DNA from: Alkalihalobacillus sp. TS-13
Lineage (GTDB): Bacteria; Bacillota; Bacilli; Bacillales; Fictibacillaceae
DNA length: 64,000 nucleotides
Direction of reading: 5' to 3'
Assembly (NCBI RefSeq): GCF_019720915.1
Contig: NZ_JAHKSI010000001.1
Location: 3,224,001 to 3,288,000, forward strand
Position 1 is the stretch's first letter. Every line of letters begins with the position of its first letter. Of the stretch, positions 17,334 to 25,962 are shown in pieces. Under the pieces are notes generated by a model. That model did no database searches, was not told the DNA's origin, and was given only the letters and a program-made list of their open reading frames with translations. The position numbers were made by a program, and so were the translations under genes.

Positions 17334-19189
17334 TACGTCAAGTACCCCCCTAACCAGGCAACGATGAGAAGCAGGACAGCCATTCCGGCGAACGCAACCG
17401 ATCCATAAAGCTGCACCTGTCCGTTCTGGGCTTTCGAGCTGATTTTACTCAACCACCCGACAGCACCAGTTACAAGCTGGACGACACCTTCGACGACGAA
17501 GCGATCGATATAATACCAGAAGTAACTGAAGCCTCTCGTTCCTTTTACAAAACTATAATCGTACGTTTCATCGATGAAGTATTTGTTCAATAAAATATAG
17601 TGGAAATCCGGTGAGGCTTCGGATAGCCTCCTCACTTTTTGCTTTGCATAGACGAGCCATGCCATGAAAATTCCCAGCAATGAAACGGCTGTGGCGACAA
17701 CAGGGATCCACCAGTGTGCCTCATGGTGATGTATTTCTACATAAGGATTTTTCGCCAGATAATCACCAAGCACTTGCGCTACCGGCGTATTGATATAACC
17801 TGCCACCACTGCCAAAATCCCGAGCACAACCATCGGGAACACCATGACACCCGGTGACTCGTGGACTTTTTTCACTTTACCGCGGTTCTCGCCAGTAAAG
17901 ACGAGGAAAAACAGCCGGAACATATAAAATGCAGTCAAGAATGCCGCGATAACTGCGATCCAGAATAATCCATAACGGCCATCTGCATAGGTTGCCGCTA
18001 AAATTTCATCCTTACTGAAGAAGCCAGACAACAAAGGTACACCTGAAATCGCCATCGCACCGATCAAGAACAACGGTGCTGTCCATTTCATCTTCTTCCA
18101 TAGGCCGCCCATTTCATGGATGTTTTGTGTATGTACGGCATGGATGACACTTCCAGCTGCCAGGAACAAGAGCGCTTTGAAAAATGCATGAGTAGTCAAA
18201 TGGAAGATTCCGGCGACATAGCCTGAGGATCCTAATGCAAGCATCATGTAGCCAAGCTGACTGACTGTGGAATACGCTAGGACACGTTTGATATCTGCCT
18301 GCGCAAGACCGATTGTTGCTGCAAAAATCGCAGTAAAACCACCGACGACAGCGACCGTTGTCATCGCCGTTTCAGACGCTTCGAATAGCGGGAATGTAGC
18401 CGCGACAAGATACACACCAGCTGCAACCATCGTTGCTGCGTGGATCAAAGCTGAAACCGGTGTCGGACCTTCCATCGCATCCGGTAACCATGTATGTAAT
18501 GGGAATTGACCTGATTTACCGATTGCCCCGATGAAAATCAAAATCGCGGTCAGTGTGATCCAGCCCTGTGAAATATCTCCTGCTGCGACTGCATCAAAGA
18601 TGACATCGAGTTCAAAGCTTCCCACCTGCCAGAATAGCAAGATCATCCCGATGAACAGGCCGACATCCCCGATACGCGTCATGATGAAGGCTTTCTTCGC
18701 TGCTTCACGTGCCTCATTTTTATAAAAGTAGTACCCGATCAACAGGAATGAACCGACACCGACAAGCTCCCAGAAAATATAGAGCTGCAAAAGGTTCGGT
18801 GAAACAACGAGCCCGAGCATCGCGAATGTGAATAAGCCAAGGTATGCAAAAAAGACAGGAAAACGATTGTCGTCATGCATATAACCCTTGGAATACACCT
18901 GGATGAGAAAGCTGACGAGCGAGACGATGACGAGCATAAGCGCGTTCAACGGATTGATTTCATAACCGACCGTCAGTACAGTGTCTCCGATCGCAAGCCA
19001 TTCAAGGGTTTGTTTTACAGGTTCTCCGCCCCACTGTCCCATGAAAATGACGACAGATAAAATAAGGGAGCCTAATGTCAGTGTTGAGCCGACGTGTGCT
19101 GATGTTTCTTTCAACCTACGACCAAACAATAAGAGAAGGACGAAGGATAGAAGTGGTAACACAGGTATGAGCCAGATGATTGGGTTCAT
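17333..19189 (-). CDS. nuoL: NADH-quinone oxidoreductase subunit L
   Basis: 618 residues, the largest antiporter-like subunit. Diagnostic segments are FWELVGVGSFLLIGYYFYKN (about 140-159), SGQFPLHTWLPDAMEGPTPV (about 235-254) and RVLAYSTVSQLGYMMLALGS. The C-terminal part is expected to form the long lateral helix that braces the membrane arm. It follows nuoK by 15 bases with AGGAGGATCG before the ATG. Length is normal. Confidence 0.95.
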   Translation of the reverse strand: MNPIIWLIPVLPLLSFVLLLLFGRRLKETSAHVGSTLTLGSLILSVVIFMGQWGGEPVKQTLEWLAIGDTVLTVGYEINPLNALMLVIVSLVSFLIQVYSKGYMHDDNRFPVFFAYLGLFTFAMLGLVVSPNLLQLYIFWELVGVGSFLLIGYYFYKNEAREAAKKAFIMTRIGDVGLFIGMILLFWQVGSFELDVIFDAVAAGDISQGWITLTAILIFIGAIGKSGQFPLHTWLPDAMEGPTPVSALIHAATMVAAGVYLVAATFPLFEASETAMTTVAVVGGFTAIFAATIGLAQADIKRVLAYSTVSQLGYMMLALGSSGYVAGIFHLTTHAFFKALLFLAAGSVIHAVHTQNIHEMGGLWKKMKWTAPLFLIGAMAISGVPLLSGFFSKDEILAATYADGRYGLFWIAVIAAFLTAFYMFRLFFLVFTGENRGKVKKVHESPGVMVFPMVVLGILAVVAGYINTPVAQVLGDYLAKNPYVEIHHHEAHWWIPVVATAVSLLGIFMAWLVYAKQKVRRLSEASPDFHYILLNKYFIDETYDYSFVKGTRGFSYFWYYIDRFVVEGVVQLVTGAVGWLSKISSKAQNGQVQLYGSVAFAGMAVLLLIVAWLGGYLT

Positions 19190-19204
19190 TGTCGATCCTC
19201 CTCC

Positions 19205-19519
19205 TTATCGTTTCATTATGTCCATCTCATCTACGTTTACAGTCTTACGGTTACGGTAGAGGGCAATAAGGATTGCAAGCCCTACCGCAGCTTCAGCCGC
19301 AGCGACGGTAATCGTAAACAAGGAGAATATTTGTCCCGTGATACTAGGATTGATGCCGTATTTCGCAAAGGCGACAAGGTTGATGTTCACCGCGTTCAAC
19401 ATCAATTCGATGGAGATCAAGACGATGACGGCGTTTCGTTTCGTCAAAGCTCCGAAAAGTCCGATACAAAAGAGGATCAGAGCAAGAACGAGATAGACGG
19501 ATAAAGGTACACTACTCAT
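19205..19519 (-). CDS. nuoK: NADH-quinone oxidoreductase subunit K
   Basis: 104 residues with three membrane helices. The two conserved glutamates of the family are seen in [15 protein letters not shown] and [11 protein letters not shown]. The ATG at 19519 is chosen because homologues start with this [12 protein letters not shown]-type segment; the upstream in-frame ATG at 19546 would add nine residues inside nuoJ. The chosen start overlaps the nuoJ end by eight bases. It is a small proton-channel subunit of the membrane arm. Confidence 0.94.
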   Translation of the reverse strand: MSSVPLSVYLVLALILFCIGLFGALTKRNAVIVLISIELMLNAVNINLVAFAKYGINPSITGQIFSLFTITVAAAEAAVGLAILIALYRNRKTVNVDEMDIMKR

Positions 19520-20033
19520 TGTCCTCTGTCCCCTCCTTTTCATCATCCCGTTTCGCCAAAATAATTGCCCCGACCAATGCTACAAGAAGCAAGACGGAGG
19601 TCAATTCGAATGGAATGACGTATTTGGAATATAGTGCGATTCCGATCTTTTCCGTATTATCAACGTGCAGATCGACCGCCTGTTCACCAAAGCTCAAATC
19701 ATTGATTTGGAAAAACATGACGATGAAGAATACGACAATTCCTGTCAAAACCAGAATCATCCTCGGTGCCCCAATCTTTGTTTCGGTCTTGTCATCGTGA
19801 CGCGTCAGCATGATTCCGAAGAGCATGATAATCGTGATCGCACCAGAATAGATGAGTATTTGCACGAATGCGACGAATTCCGCTGACAGCATTACATATA
19901 ATCCTGCAATTGAGAGGAAAGTGAAGACGAGGGCGATCACCATATGGACGACCTTCGTCAGGTTAAGCATCAGTACACCGCTACCTATTGCAACGAGTGC
20001 AAGAACAAAGAATAAGATCAATTCACCATTCAT
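19512..20033 (-). CDS. nuoJ: NADH-quinone oxidoreductase subunit J
   Basis: 173 residues with five predicted membrane helices. The conserved third-helix region [20 protein letters not shown] (about 55-74), which carries the pi-bulge in complex I structures, is clear. A charged tail (about 158-173, [13 protein letters not shown]) ends the protein. It overlaps nuoI by four bases and nuoK by eight. Confidence 0.93.
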   Translation of the reverse strand: MNGELILFFVLALVAIGSGVLMLNLTKVVHMVIALVFTFLSIAGLYVMLSAEFVAFVQILIYSGAITIIMLFGIMLTRHDDKTETKIGAPRMILVLTGIVVFFIVMFFQINDLSFGEQAVDLHVDNTEKIGIALYSKYVIPFELTSVLLLVALVGAIILAKRDDEKEGTEDNE

Positions 20034-20449
20034 ACCTTATTCTCCTTTCTTACGTTCGTATCGTTTTCGTCGAGCCATTCAAGATTTTTGAACAGCTCAT
20101 CGCGGCTGTACTCTGCCAGCTCGAAATTGTTTGTCATGACGATCGCTTCTGTCGGACAGACTTCTGTGCAAAGGTCACAAAGGATGCAGATTTCGAAATT
20201 GATATCATACGTATCGATGATCTTCCCTTTTTTATTCGGATCCGGGTGCTTTTTGCCTGTCAGTTCAATACAGTCAGTTGGGCAGATATTTGCACATTGG
20301 TTACAGACGATGCATTTTTCCGGATAGAATTTCTGTATTCCCCGGAAACGATCTGGCATCTCAAGCGGTTCATCCGGATACGAATACGTCACGTTCTGTT
20401 TGGTCAAGTTTTTCAGTGTGTATTTTAACCCTTTTACAAGTCCTTTCAT
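20030..20449 (-). CDS. nuoI: NADH-quinone oxidoreductase subunit I
   Basis: 139 residues with two 4Fe-4S ferredoxin motifs, CIVCNQCANICPTDCI (about 44-59) and CILCDLCTEVCPTEAI (about 84-99), binding clusters N6a and N6b. The protein carries electrons in the peripheral arm towards NuoB. GGAGGGATTACA precedes the ATG, and nuoH lies 13 bases upstream. Confidence 0.95.
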   Translation of the reverse strand: MKGLVKGLKYTLKNLTKQNVTYSYPDEPLEMPDRFRGIQKFYPEKCIVCNQCANICPTDCIELTGKKHPDPNKKGKIIDTYDINFEICILCDLCTEVCPTEAIVMTNNFELAEYSRDELFKNLEWLDENDTNVRKENKV

Positions 20450-20462
20450 TGTAATCCCTCCG

Positions 20463-21464
20463 TTAGAACCAGATTTCCTTGATCACCGCGCTGATAAAAA
20501 TGTTAAGCAGTGCTAACGGCAATAGTACTTTCCATCCGAATGACATGAGCTGATCGGCGCGCATACGTGGTAAGGTGGCACGCAGCCAGATCAGGAAGAA
20601 AACGACCACGCTGAATTTAAGCGCGAACCAGATGATTCCTGGAATGAATTCAAGATACGGCACCGGATTCCATCCACCTAAGAAAAGGATTGTCGTAATC
20701 GATGCCATCGCAAACAAATAGACATATTCTGTAAGCATGAAAAACGCCCATCTGAATCCGGAATATTCGACGTGATAACCTGCTACAAGCTCAGATTCTG
20801 CTTCTGGCAAGTCGAACGGTGTCCGGTTCAATTCTGCAACTGACGCGATCATGAAAATCGCGAATGCGAGCGGCTGAACGAATAGAAATGCAAGGCTTTC
20901 CTGCGCTTCGACGATCGTAATCAGATTCAAACTTCCAGTAAGAAGGATGATCCCGATTACCGACATGACGAGCGGTACTTCATAGGAAATCATCTGGGCT
21001 GCAGAACGCATACCGCCTAACAGCGCATATTTGTTATTCGAAGCCCACCCGCCCATCAGGACACCAACCGTAGAGATGCCGGAAATCGCGATGTAATAAA
21101 GCAATCCGATTCCGATGTCGGAAAATCGGAGTGACTCTGAAAATGGAATGACAGCGAGCACCATGAACGCTGGTGCAAAGGCAATCACCGGAGCCAGCAT
21201 AAACAAAGGCCTATCTGCCGCTTTTGGAATCGTATCCTCTTTCAATAATAGCTTGAGCACGTCAGCTACCGTCTGGAGCAATCCAAACGGTCCGCCGACA
21301 CGATTCGGTCCGATACGGAGCTGCATGAATCCCATGACTTTACGCTCGGCTAAGATCGCATATGTTACAAATCCGAGTACCATCATGAGCAAGCTCGCAC
21401 CGAGTCCGAAAAAGATCAGCGTATTTGTCAGTGAAGGTGATGAGTAGAGCAAATCTTCCATCAT
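20463..21464 (-). CDS. nuoH: NADH-quinone oxidoreductase subunit H
   Basis: 333 residues with eight predicted membrane helices. Family signatures are ERKVMGFMQLRIGPNRVGG (about 41-59, quinone-site loop) and ELNRTPFDLPEAESELVAGY (about 213-232). NuoH forms the quinone chamber at the junction of the two arms. Its start shares one base with the nuoD stop. Confidence 0.96.
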   Translation of the reverse strand: MMEDLLYSSPSLTNTLIFFGLGASLLMMVLGFVTYAILAERKVMGFMQLRIGPNRVGGPFGLLQTVADVLKLLLKEDTIPKAADRPLFMLAPVIAFAPAFMVLAVIPFSESLRFSDIGIGLLYYIAISGISTVGVLMGGWASNNKYALLGGMRSAAQMISYEVPLVMSVIGIILLTGSLNLITIVEAQESLAFLFVQPLAFAIFMIASVAELNRTPFDLPEAESELVAGYHVEYSGFRWAFFMLTEYVYLFAMASITTILFLGGWNPVPYLEFIPGIIWFALKFSVVVFFLIWLRATLPRMRADQLMSFGWKVLLPLALLNIFISAVIKEIWF

Positions 21465-22564
21465 CAGCCGTCCACCTCCCCGAGTACAATGTCGATACCG
21501 CCAAGGATCGTGATCAAGTTAGCGATATTCTCACCCTTCAACAGCTTCGGTAAAATCTGCAGGTTATAGAAGGAGGGTCTTCTGAACTTCAAACGATATG
21601 GTTCCTTCTTTCCTTCGGATGAAATATAACACCCGATTTCTCCCCTGGGTGATTCAATACGTACGTAGGTCTCGCCTGCAGGCGGCTTTATGATCCGCGG
21701 AACCTTCGCCATGATGTCCCCTTCTTTCGGGAATTGTTCAACAGCCTGCTCGACGATTTTGATCGACTCTTCGATTTCAGCCATGCGGCACTTATAACGG
21801 GACCAGGCATCCCCGCCGTCAAATACAGGGACCTCGAAATCGAAACGATCGTAGATGGAATAAGGTTCTTTTTTACGAAGGTCCCAATCGACGCCCGTAC
21901 AGCGGAGGTTCGCACCGCTCAGGGAATACGCTAGTGCTTCTTGTTTCGTATACTTCCCGACACCGCGTACACGGTTGAGGAAGATTTCGTTTCCGCTGAC
22001 AAGATCATGGTAACCCGCAAGCTCTTTACGCATGTGCGGGATGAATTCTTCGACTTTCTCGATCCAGCCTTCCGGCGCGTCCCATTTCACGCCGCCGACA
22101 CGCATGTAATTGAACGTCAGGCGCGCACCCGAGATTTCGTTAAGTAAATTGATGATCATCTCCCGTTCACGGAATGCGTATAAGAACGGGCTCAATGCAC
22201 CGATATCAAGTAAATATGTACCGAACCAAACGAGATGACTTGCAATACGACCCAGCTCCATCACGAGGACGCGTAAATAGTCCGCACGCTCAGGAATCTC
22301 CATGTCCATCATCGTCTCGACTGCGTGACAGAGGATATAGTTGTTCGTCATCGCTGATAGATAGTCCATCCGGTCGGTATACGGAATGATCTGTGTATAT
22401 TGCAGGTCTTCAGCGAGCTTTTCCGTTCCACGGTGGAGGTAACCGATCACAGGCGTCGCTTCCTTGATGATTTCTCCATCGATTTTCAACACGATCCGGA
22501 ACACGCCGTGGGTACTTGGATGCTGAGGTCCAACATTAAGCAGCATTTCTTCTGTACGAATCAT
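21464..22564 (-). CDS. nuoD: NADH-quinone oxidoreductase subunit D
   Basis: 366 residues related to the large subunit of NiFe hydrogenases. Typical stretches are LNVGPQHPSTHGVFRIVL (about 9-26, quinone-binding histidine), GYLHRGTEKLAE and a C-terminal ILGGIDIVLGEVDG. It is the 49-kDa-type subunit that holds the quinone headgroup next to cluster N2. It lies three bases from nuoC. Length is a little short of the E. coli fused form but normal for a separate NuoD. Confidence 0.95.
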   Translation of the reverse strand: MIRTEEMLLNVGPQHPSTHGVFRIVLKIDGEIIKEATPVIGYLHRGTEKLAEDLQYTQIIPYTDRMDYLSAMTNNYILCHAVETMMDMEIPERADYLRVLVMELGRIASHLVWFGTYLLDIGALSPFLYAFREREMIINLLNEISGARLTFNYMRVGGVKWDAPEGWIEKVEEFIPHMRKELAGYHDLVSGNEIFLNRVRGVGKYTKQEALAYSLSGANLRCTGVDWDLRKKEPYSIYDRFDFEVPVFDGGDAWSRYKCRMAEIEESIKIVEQAVEQFPKEGDIMAKVPRIIKPPAGETYVRIESPRGEIGCYISSEGKKEPYRLKFRRPSFYNLQILPKLLKGENIANLITILGGIDIVLGEVDG

Positions 22565-22567
22565 GGG

Positions 22568-23893
22568 TTACACCTCCACATCGTATGGTTCATAATCTTT
22601 TCGCATCGGGTATCCGACCCAATCATCTGGCATCAGGATCCGCGTCAAGTTCGGGTGTCCGGTAAAACAGATTCCGAGCAAATCATACGCTTCACGCTCC
22701 GGCCAATTCGCTCCAGGCCACACCGGTGTCACAGATGCGACTTCCGGATTGTCACGGTCCAGCTTCACTTTCACCGCAACCGGCTGATTATTTTTAAAGG
22801 AATAAAGATGGGTATAGACTTCCATATGCGTTTCAAAATCGGTTCCATGCAATTCGCTTACGTATTCAAAATTCAGTTGTTCATTATGCTTCAGGAATTC
22901 TGCTAATTTATAAAACCTCTCCCGTTTGACGATGAGGGTGGGTACGTCCTTTGCAAGTCTGTTAATATAGGACTCTTCCAGAATGTCTTCACCAAGGTTA
23001 TCCTTGATCGTCTTCACATATTTATCCAGGAGGGGCTGGTTTGGTGATGGCTTCTCTTCAGCTGGTTCAGCGGTCTTCGCTCCTGCTCCACCAGCTGCTG
23101 ATTTTGCTTTTGCGGCTGCGGCAGCTTTGGCTTTTGCTGCAGCGATCGCCTTCGCTTTTTCATCATCCCCAGCTCCACCGCCTGACTTGGCGGCTTTCGC
23201 TTTCGCGGCAGCGGCGGCTTTGGCTTTTGCTGCAGCGGCGGCTTTTGCCTTATCTGAGGACGGTTCTGCTGCTTCCTTCGCAGCCTTTCGCTCGGCTGCT
23301 TTACGTTTCGCCTCTTCGACAGCTTTTCGTTTTGCTTCGGCCTTCTCTTCTTCGGACATTTCGGCGACCGGCTTTTCTGCTACTCCTGGCGCTCCTGCAT
23401 CTTTCGCCGCTTTTTTCTCAGCAGCTTTGCGTTTCGCCTCTTCGACCGCTTTTCGTTTTGCTTCAGCCTTCTCTTCTTCGGACATTTCGGCGACCGGCTT
23501 TTCTGCTGCTCCGGACGCTCCTGCATCCTTCGCCGCTTTTTTCTCAGCAGCCTTGCGCTTCGCCTCTTCGACCGCTTTTCGTTTTGCTTCAGCCTTCTCT
23601 TCTTCCGTCATTTCGGCGACCGGCTTTTCTGCTGCTCCGGACGCTCCTGCATCTTTCGCCGCTTTTTTCTCAGCAGCTTTGCGTTTCGCCTCTTCGACCG
23701 CTTTTCGTTTTGCTTCAGCTTTCTCTTCTTCGGACATTTCGGCGACCGGCTTTTCTGCTGCTCCGGACGCTCCTGCATCCTTCGCCGCTTTTTTCTCGGC
23801 TGCCTTGCGCTTCGCCTCTTCGACCGCTTTACGCTTCGCTTCCGCTTTCTCTTCTTCCGTCATTTCGGAGAATGGTTTCTCTTGATCACTCAT
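22568..23893 (-). CDS. nuoC: NADH-quinone oxidoreductase subunit C with tandem-repeat N-terminal extension
   Basis: 441 residues, more than twice the usual NuoC. Residues about 6-215 are five tandem repeats of 42 residues built on [18 protein letters not shown], followed by an Ala/Lys-rich linker (about 216-285), both predicted to be highly charged helix or coiled coil. The 30-kDa NuoC domain occupies about 288-441 and contains the family signature [20 protein letters not shown] and a C-terminal [18 protein letters not shown]. NuoC ties NuoD to the peripheral arm. Similar extensions occur in other Bacillaceae, but their role is not known. Start overlaps the nuoB end by four bases. Confidence 0.93.
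   Translation of the reverse strand: MSDQEKPFSEMTEEEKAEAKRKAVEEAKRKAAEKKAAKDAGASGAAEKPVAEMSEEEKAEAKRKAVEEAKRKAAEKKAAKDAGASGAAEKPVAEMTEEEKAEAKRKAVEEAKRKAAEKKAAKDAGASGAAEKPVAEMSEEEKAEAKRKAVEEAKRKAAEKKAAKDAGAPGVAEKPVAEMSEEEKAEAKRKAVEEAKRKAAERKAAKEAAEPSSDKAKAAAAAKAKAAAAAKAKAAKSGGGAGDDEKAKAIAAAKAKAAAAAKAKSAAGGAGAKTAEPAEEKPSPNQPLLDKYVKTIKDNLGEDILEESYINRLAKDVPTLIVKRERFYKLAEFLKHNEQLNFEYVSELHGTDFETHMEVYTHLYSFKNNQPVAVKVKLDRDNPEVASVTPVWPGANWPEREAYDLLGICFTGHPNLTRILMPDDWVGYPMRKDYEPYDVEV
23267..23878 (-). repeat. Five coding tandem repeats of 126 bp inside nuoC
   Basis: Repeats of 42 codons, near-identical in DNA as well as protein (the stretch TTCGACCGCTTTTCGTTTTG recurs on the plus strand), begin at about 23878, 23752, 23626, 23500 and 23374 reading down the minus strand; the fifth is diverged at its end. 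Nucleotide-level identity points to recent expansion or gene conversion. Confidence 0.92.
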
Positions 23894-24408
23894 TTTTCCG
23901 TCACCCGCTTCCCAGTCTTAGCTTCATAGCGGATTTTTTCTTGTAGTTTGTTAATTCCATAGATTAATGCAGCAGGATTCGGAGGGCAGCCGGGAATATA
24001 GACATCGACAGGGACAACCTGGTCGACCCCTTTTACAACAGCATACGATTTTATGTATGGTCCGCCTGCTGTTGCGCAAGAGCCCATCGCAATCACCCAT
24101 TTCGGCTCTGGCATCTGGTCATAGAGACGCTTCAGTACAGGCGCCATTTTTTTCGTAACCGTCCCAGATACGATCATGACATCAGATTGTCGTGGGGAAG
24201 TACGGAAAAATGAGCCGAAGCGGTCCAGGTCATAATGCGAGGCACCAGTCCCCATCATTTCAATTGCACAGCAAGCTAACCCGAACGTAAGAGGCCAAAG
24301 GGAGTTGCTTCTTGCCCATGCCTTCACCTGTTCGAGTGTGACGAAAAATACATTTTTGGAGAGCTCTTGTCGTTCTTCTGGGGTAATCTGTTCCAATTTT
24401 ACATCCAT
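23890..24408 (-). CDS. nuoB: NADH-quinone oxidoreductase subunit B
   Basis: 172 residues from ATG at 24408. The four N2 cluster ligands are visible: the Cys pair in [13 protein letters not shown], one in [12 protein letters not shown] and one in [12 protein letters not shown]. NuoB passes electrons from N2 to quinone. The start was chosen for its AAGAAGGTG ribosome site and homologue length; a longer frame opens seven codons earlier. It overlaps the nuoA end by 10 bases. Confidence 0.95.
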   Translation of the reverse strand: MDVKLEQITPEERQELSKNVFFVTLEQVKAWARSNSLWPLTFGLACCAIEMMGTGASHYDLDRFGSFFRTSPRQSDVMIVSGTVTKKMAPVLKRLYDQMPEPKWVIAMGSCATAGGPYIKSYAVVKGVDQVVPVDVYIPGCPPNPAALIYGINKLQEKIRYEAKTGKRVTEK

Positions 24409-24773
24409 TTTAACACCTTCTTCTTCCACGCATAGATGAGTCCGATCAATAACATGACGATGAAGATCGCCATTTCGATCAGAGCAAAAATCCCGAGCTT
24501 ATCATAAGCGACGGCCCACGGATATAAGAACACCGTTTCTACATCAAAAATAACGAACAGCAAGGCGAATATGTAGTAACGGACATTGTATTGCACCCAA
24601 CTTTGATGAAAGGGCTCGATACCACTTTCATAGGTTGTTTGTTTTTCTTTCGTCGGCTTTGTCGGTCGCAGGATCTTACCGGCAGTCAAAGCGACAACAG
24701 GTAAAAGGATGCCTAATAGCAGGAACATCAAAACGACCAGGTAGTTGTTTTGATACAAGTGATAGAGCTCCAT
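24399..24773 (-). CDS. nuoA: NADH-quinone oxidoreductase subunit A
   Basis: 124 residues with three membrane helices and the conserved loop [20 protein letters not shown] (about 48-67) followed by [15 protein letters not shown]. It is the first gene of an 11-gene nuo operon that goes straight from nuoD to nuoH, without nuoE, nuoF and nuoG. GGGGAGGTAC lies before the ATG, and a good sigma-A promoter is about 65 bases upstream. Confidence 0.95.
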   Translation of the reverse strand: MELYHLYQNNYLVVLMFLLLGILLPVVALTAGKILRPTKPTKEKQTTYESGIEPFHQSWVQYNVRYYIFALLFVIFDVETVFLYPWAVAYDKLGIFALIEMAIFIVMLLIGLIYAWKKKVLKWM

Positions 24774-24839
24774 ATGTACCTCCCCATCTGTTTATTTAAA
24801 GTCGATGTTAGAAATTTTTTAATATTGTAATCGCTATCA

Positions 24840-24868
24840 ATTATACCAAATACCAATTTTTGTGTCGA
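24840..24868 (-). promoter_or_regulatory. Candidate sigma-A promoter of the nuo operon
   Basis: On the minus strand TCGACA (24863-24868) and TATAAT (24840-24845) are separated by exactly 17 bases. This is the only strong promoter seen between nuoA and tnrA. Confidence 0.7.
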
Positions 24869-24914
24869 CACGATGAATGACAGTTATACCCACTTTCTTC
24901 GTCACACGAAATAC

Positions 24915-24941
24915 ACGCCTCTCCTGGCGAATGAGAGGCGT
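24915..24941 (-). terminator. Possible terminator downstream of tnrA
   Basis: ACGCCTCTC and GAGAGGCGT form a perfect 9-bp stem with a nine-base loop, about 160 bases beyond the tnrA stop. The T-tract is weak on both strands, so termination is uncertain. Nothing else was recognised between it and tnrA (24942-25103). Confidence 0.5.
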
Positions 24942-25103
24942 ATCCACTTTTATGCTTGACCCATACTTCTAGCTTATTTATCTCGAAAAAATTCATGCTG
25001 CATTCTCGGATTCTTTTTACCTATCTTTTATTAAACTTATGCCGAGGGGCGTTCCGCTATCCTCTTCACTTCCAAGTGGATGTGCGTTTACCGAGTCGGA
25101 GTG

Positions 25104-25427
25104 TCATCGGTTGTTACGGAAGTGTGCATTCAACTGTCCACGGATCATTTCCTCTTTCACCAGATCCTTTTTCAGCTTTTTCTTCGATACCATTTCTTTC
25201 TTGATTTCGTTCGTCTGGACGCCGTCCTCTCTTTTGTTTGCGATCTCCATAAGTGTTTCTACGTCTGAAAATGAATATTTACGAGTACCTTTGGCCGTTC
25301 TTTCAGGAAAAATCAGTTTGCGTTCTTCATAATAGCGGATCTGACGTTCACTCAATCCCGTAAGTTCTTTCACTACACCGATCACAATCACTTTTCTCTC
25401 TCTATAAGAACCTTCATCTACAGACAT
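25104..25427 (-). CDS. tnrA: Nitrogen regulator TnrA (MerR family)
   Basis: 107 residues. The MerR winged-helix part is plain ([20 protein letters not shown], then [20 protein letters not shown]), and [10 protein letters not shown] follows. The C-terminus, [11 protein letters not shown], matches the TnrA tail that binds feedback-inhibited glutamine synthetase, which distinguishes it from GlnR. TnrA is the global activator/repressor under nitrogen limitation. ATG at 25427 is preferred to an upstream GTG at 25436 because GGGAG is well spaced before it. A perfect TnrA box lies near -49 of its predicted promoter, consistent with autoactivation as in B. subtilis. Confidence 0.93.
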   Translation of the reverse strand: MSVDEGSYRERKVIVIGVVKELTGLSERQIRYYEERKLIFPERTAKGTRKYSFSDVETLMEIANKREDGVQTNEIKKEMVSKKKLKKDLVKEEMIRGQLNAHFRNNR

Positions 25428-25450
25428 TCGTAACACTCCCTTCCACCTTA

Positions 25451-25478
25451 ACTATACCTTTTCATATTTTCTCTTCAA
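25451..25478 (-). promoter_or_regulatory. Candidate sigma-A promoter of tnrA
   Basis: Minus-strand TTGAAG (25473-25478) and TATAGT (25451-25456) are 16 bases apart. The predicted start near 25444 puts the TnrA box centre (25493) at about -49. Confidence 0.6.
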
Positions 25479-25484
25479 GACTCA

Positions 25485-25501
25485 TGTGAGGTTTTCTAAC
25501 A
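25485..25501. promoter_or_regulatory. TnrA/GlnR box 1 (tnrA-proximal)
   Basis: TGTGAGGTTTTCTAACA matches the 17-bp consensus TGTNA-N7-TNACA at every fixed position. It sits upstream of the tnrA promoter. Confidence 0.85.
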
Positions 25502-25518
25502 TAGAAATGAAAATTCAT

Positions 25519-25535
25519 TGTTATATTTTCTGACA
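25519..25535. promoter_or_regulatory. TnrA/GlnR box 2 (lrgA-proximal)
   Basis: TGTTATATTTTCTGACA matches TGTNA-N7-TNACA at every fixed position. Its centre (25527) is about 48 bases before the predicted start of the divergent lrgAB-like operon, the distance seen at TnrA-activated promoters. The two boxes are 34 bases apart centre to centre. Confidence 0.85.
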
Positions 25536-25538
25536 AAC

Positions 25539-25568
25539 TTGATGAAACGCCTTTTTAAGCCCTATAAA
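25539..25568 (+). promoter_or_regulatory. Candidate sigma-A promoter of the lrgAB-like operon
   Basis: TTGATG (25539-25544) and TATAAA (25563-25568) are 18 bases apart, about 30 bases before the first start codon. Confidence 0.55.
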
Positions 25569-25596
25569 CTTTAAGTAAAGATGTAAGGTGGTGTTC

Positions 25597-25962
25597 ATGA
25601 TTATCCAGTTTCTCTGGCAATTCACACTTATAGCATCCGCCTTATTCCTTGGATCTTTCGTTGTTTCACTATTCCATCTGCCTTTGCCGGGTAGCATCGC
25701 CGGAATGTTTCTGCTTCTTATTTTTCTTTTGACGGGCGTAATCAAGCTTGATTGGGTGGAAAGAGCAGCGAATTTCCAATTACGGCATATGACGCTATTG
25801 TTCATTCCACCTGTAATCGGGGGTGTCATGTATATCCACTTACTCGAAAAAGAAATATGGAAGCTGATCTTGATTCTAGGTTTAAGCAGTCTCACCATCA
25901 TTTTAGCAACCGGTACTGTTGTCCAATGGTATGAAAAATTACGAAGGAGGCAAAAAGAATGA
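25597..25962 (+). CDS. CidA/LrgA family holin-like membrane protein
   Basis: 121 residues with four predicted membrane helices. The family motif LPLPGSIAGMFLLLIFLLTG (about 29-48) and the FIPPVIGGVMYI segment are clear. The ATG at 25597 follows AAGGTGGTG; two GTG codons just upstream are in frame but too close to the ribosome site. CidA/LrgA proteins were described as holin/antiholin-like and work with an LrgB partner; related pairs in Bacillus take up pyruvate. It overlaps the LrgB-type gene by four bases. A TnrA box lies upstream. Confidence 0.88.
   Translation: MIIQFLWQFTLIASALFLGSFVVSLFHLPLPGSIAGMFLLLIFLLTGVIKLDWVERAANFQLRHMTLLFIPPVIGGVMYIHLLEKEIWKLILILGLSSLTIILATGTVVQWYEKLRRRQKE

Noticed and set aside
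22983-23885. Long plus-strand frames opposite the nuoC repeats
   Set aside because: They are a by-product of the Ala/Lys/Glu codon repeats on the other strand; no ribosome site and no family features.
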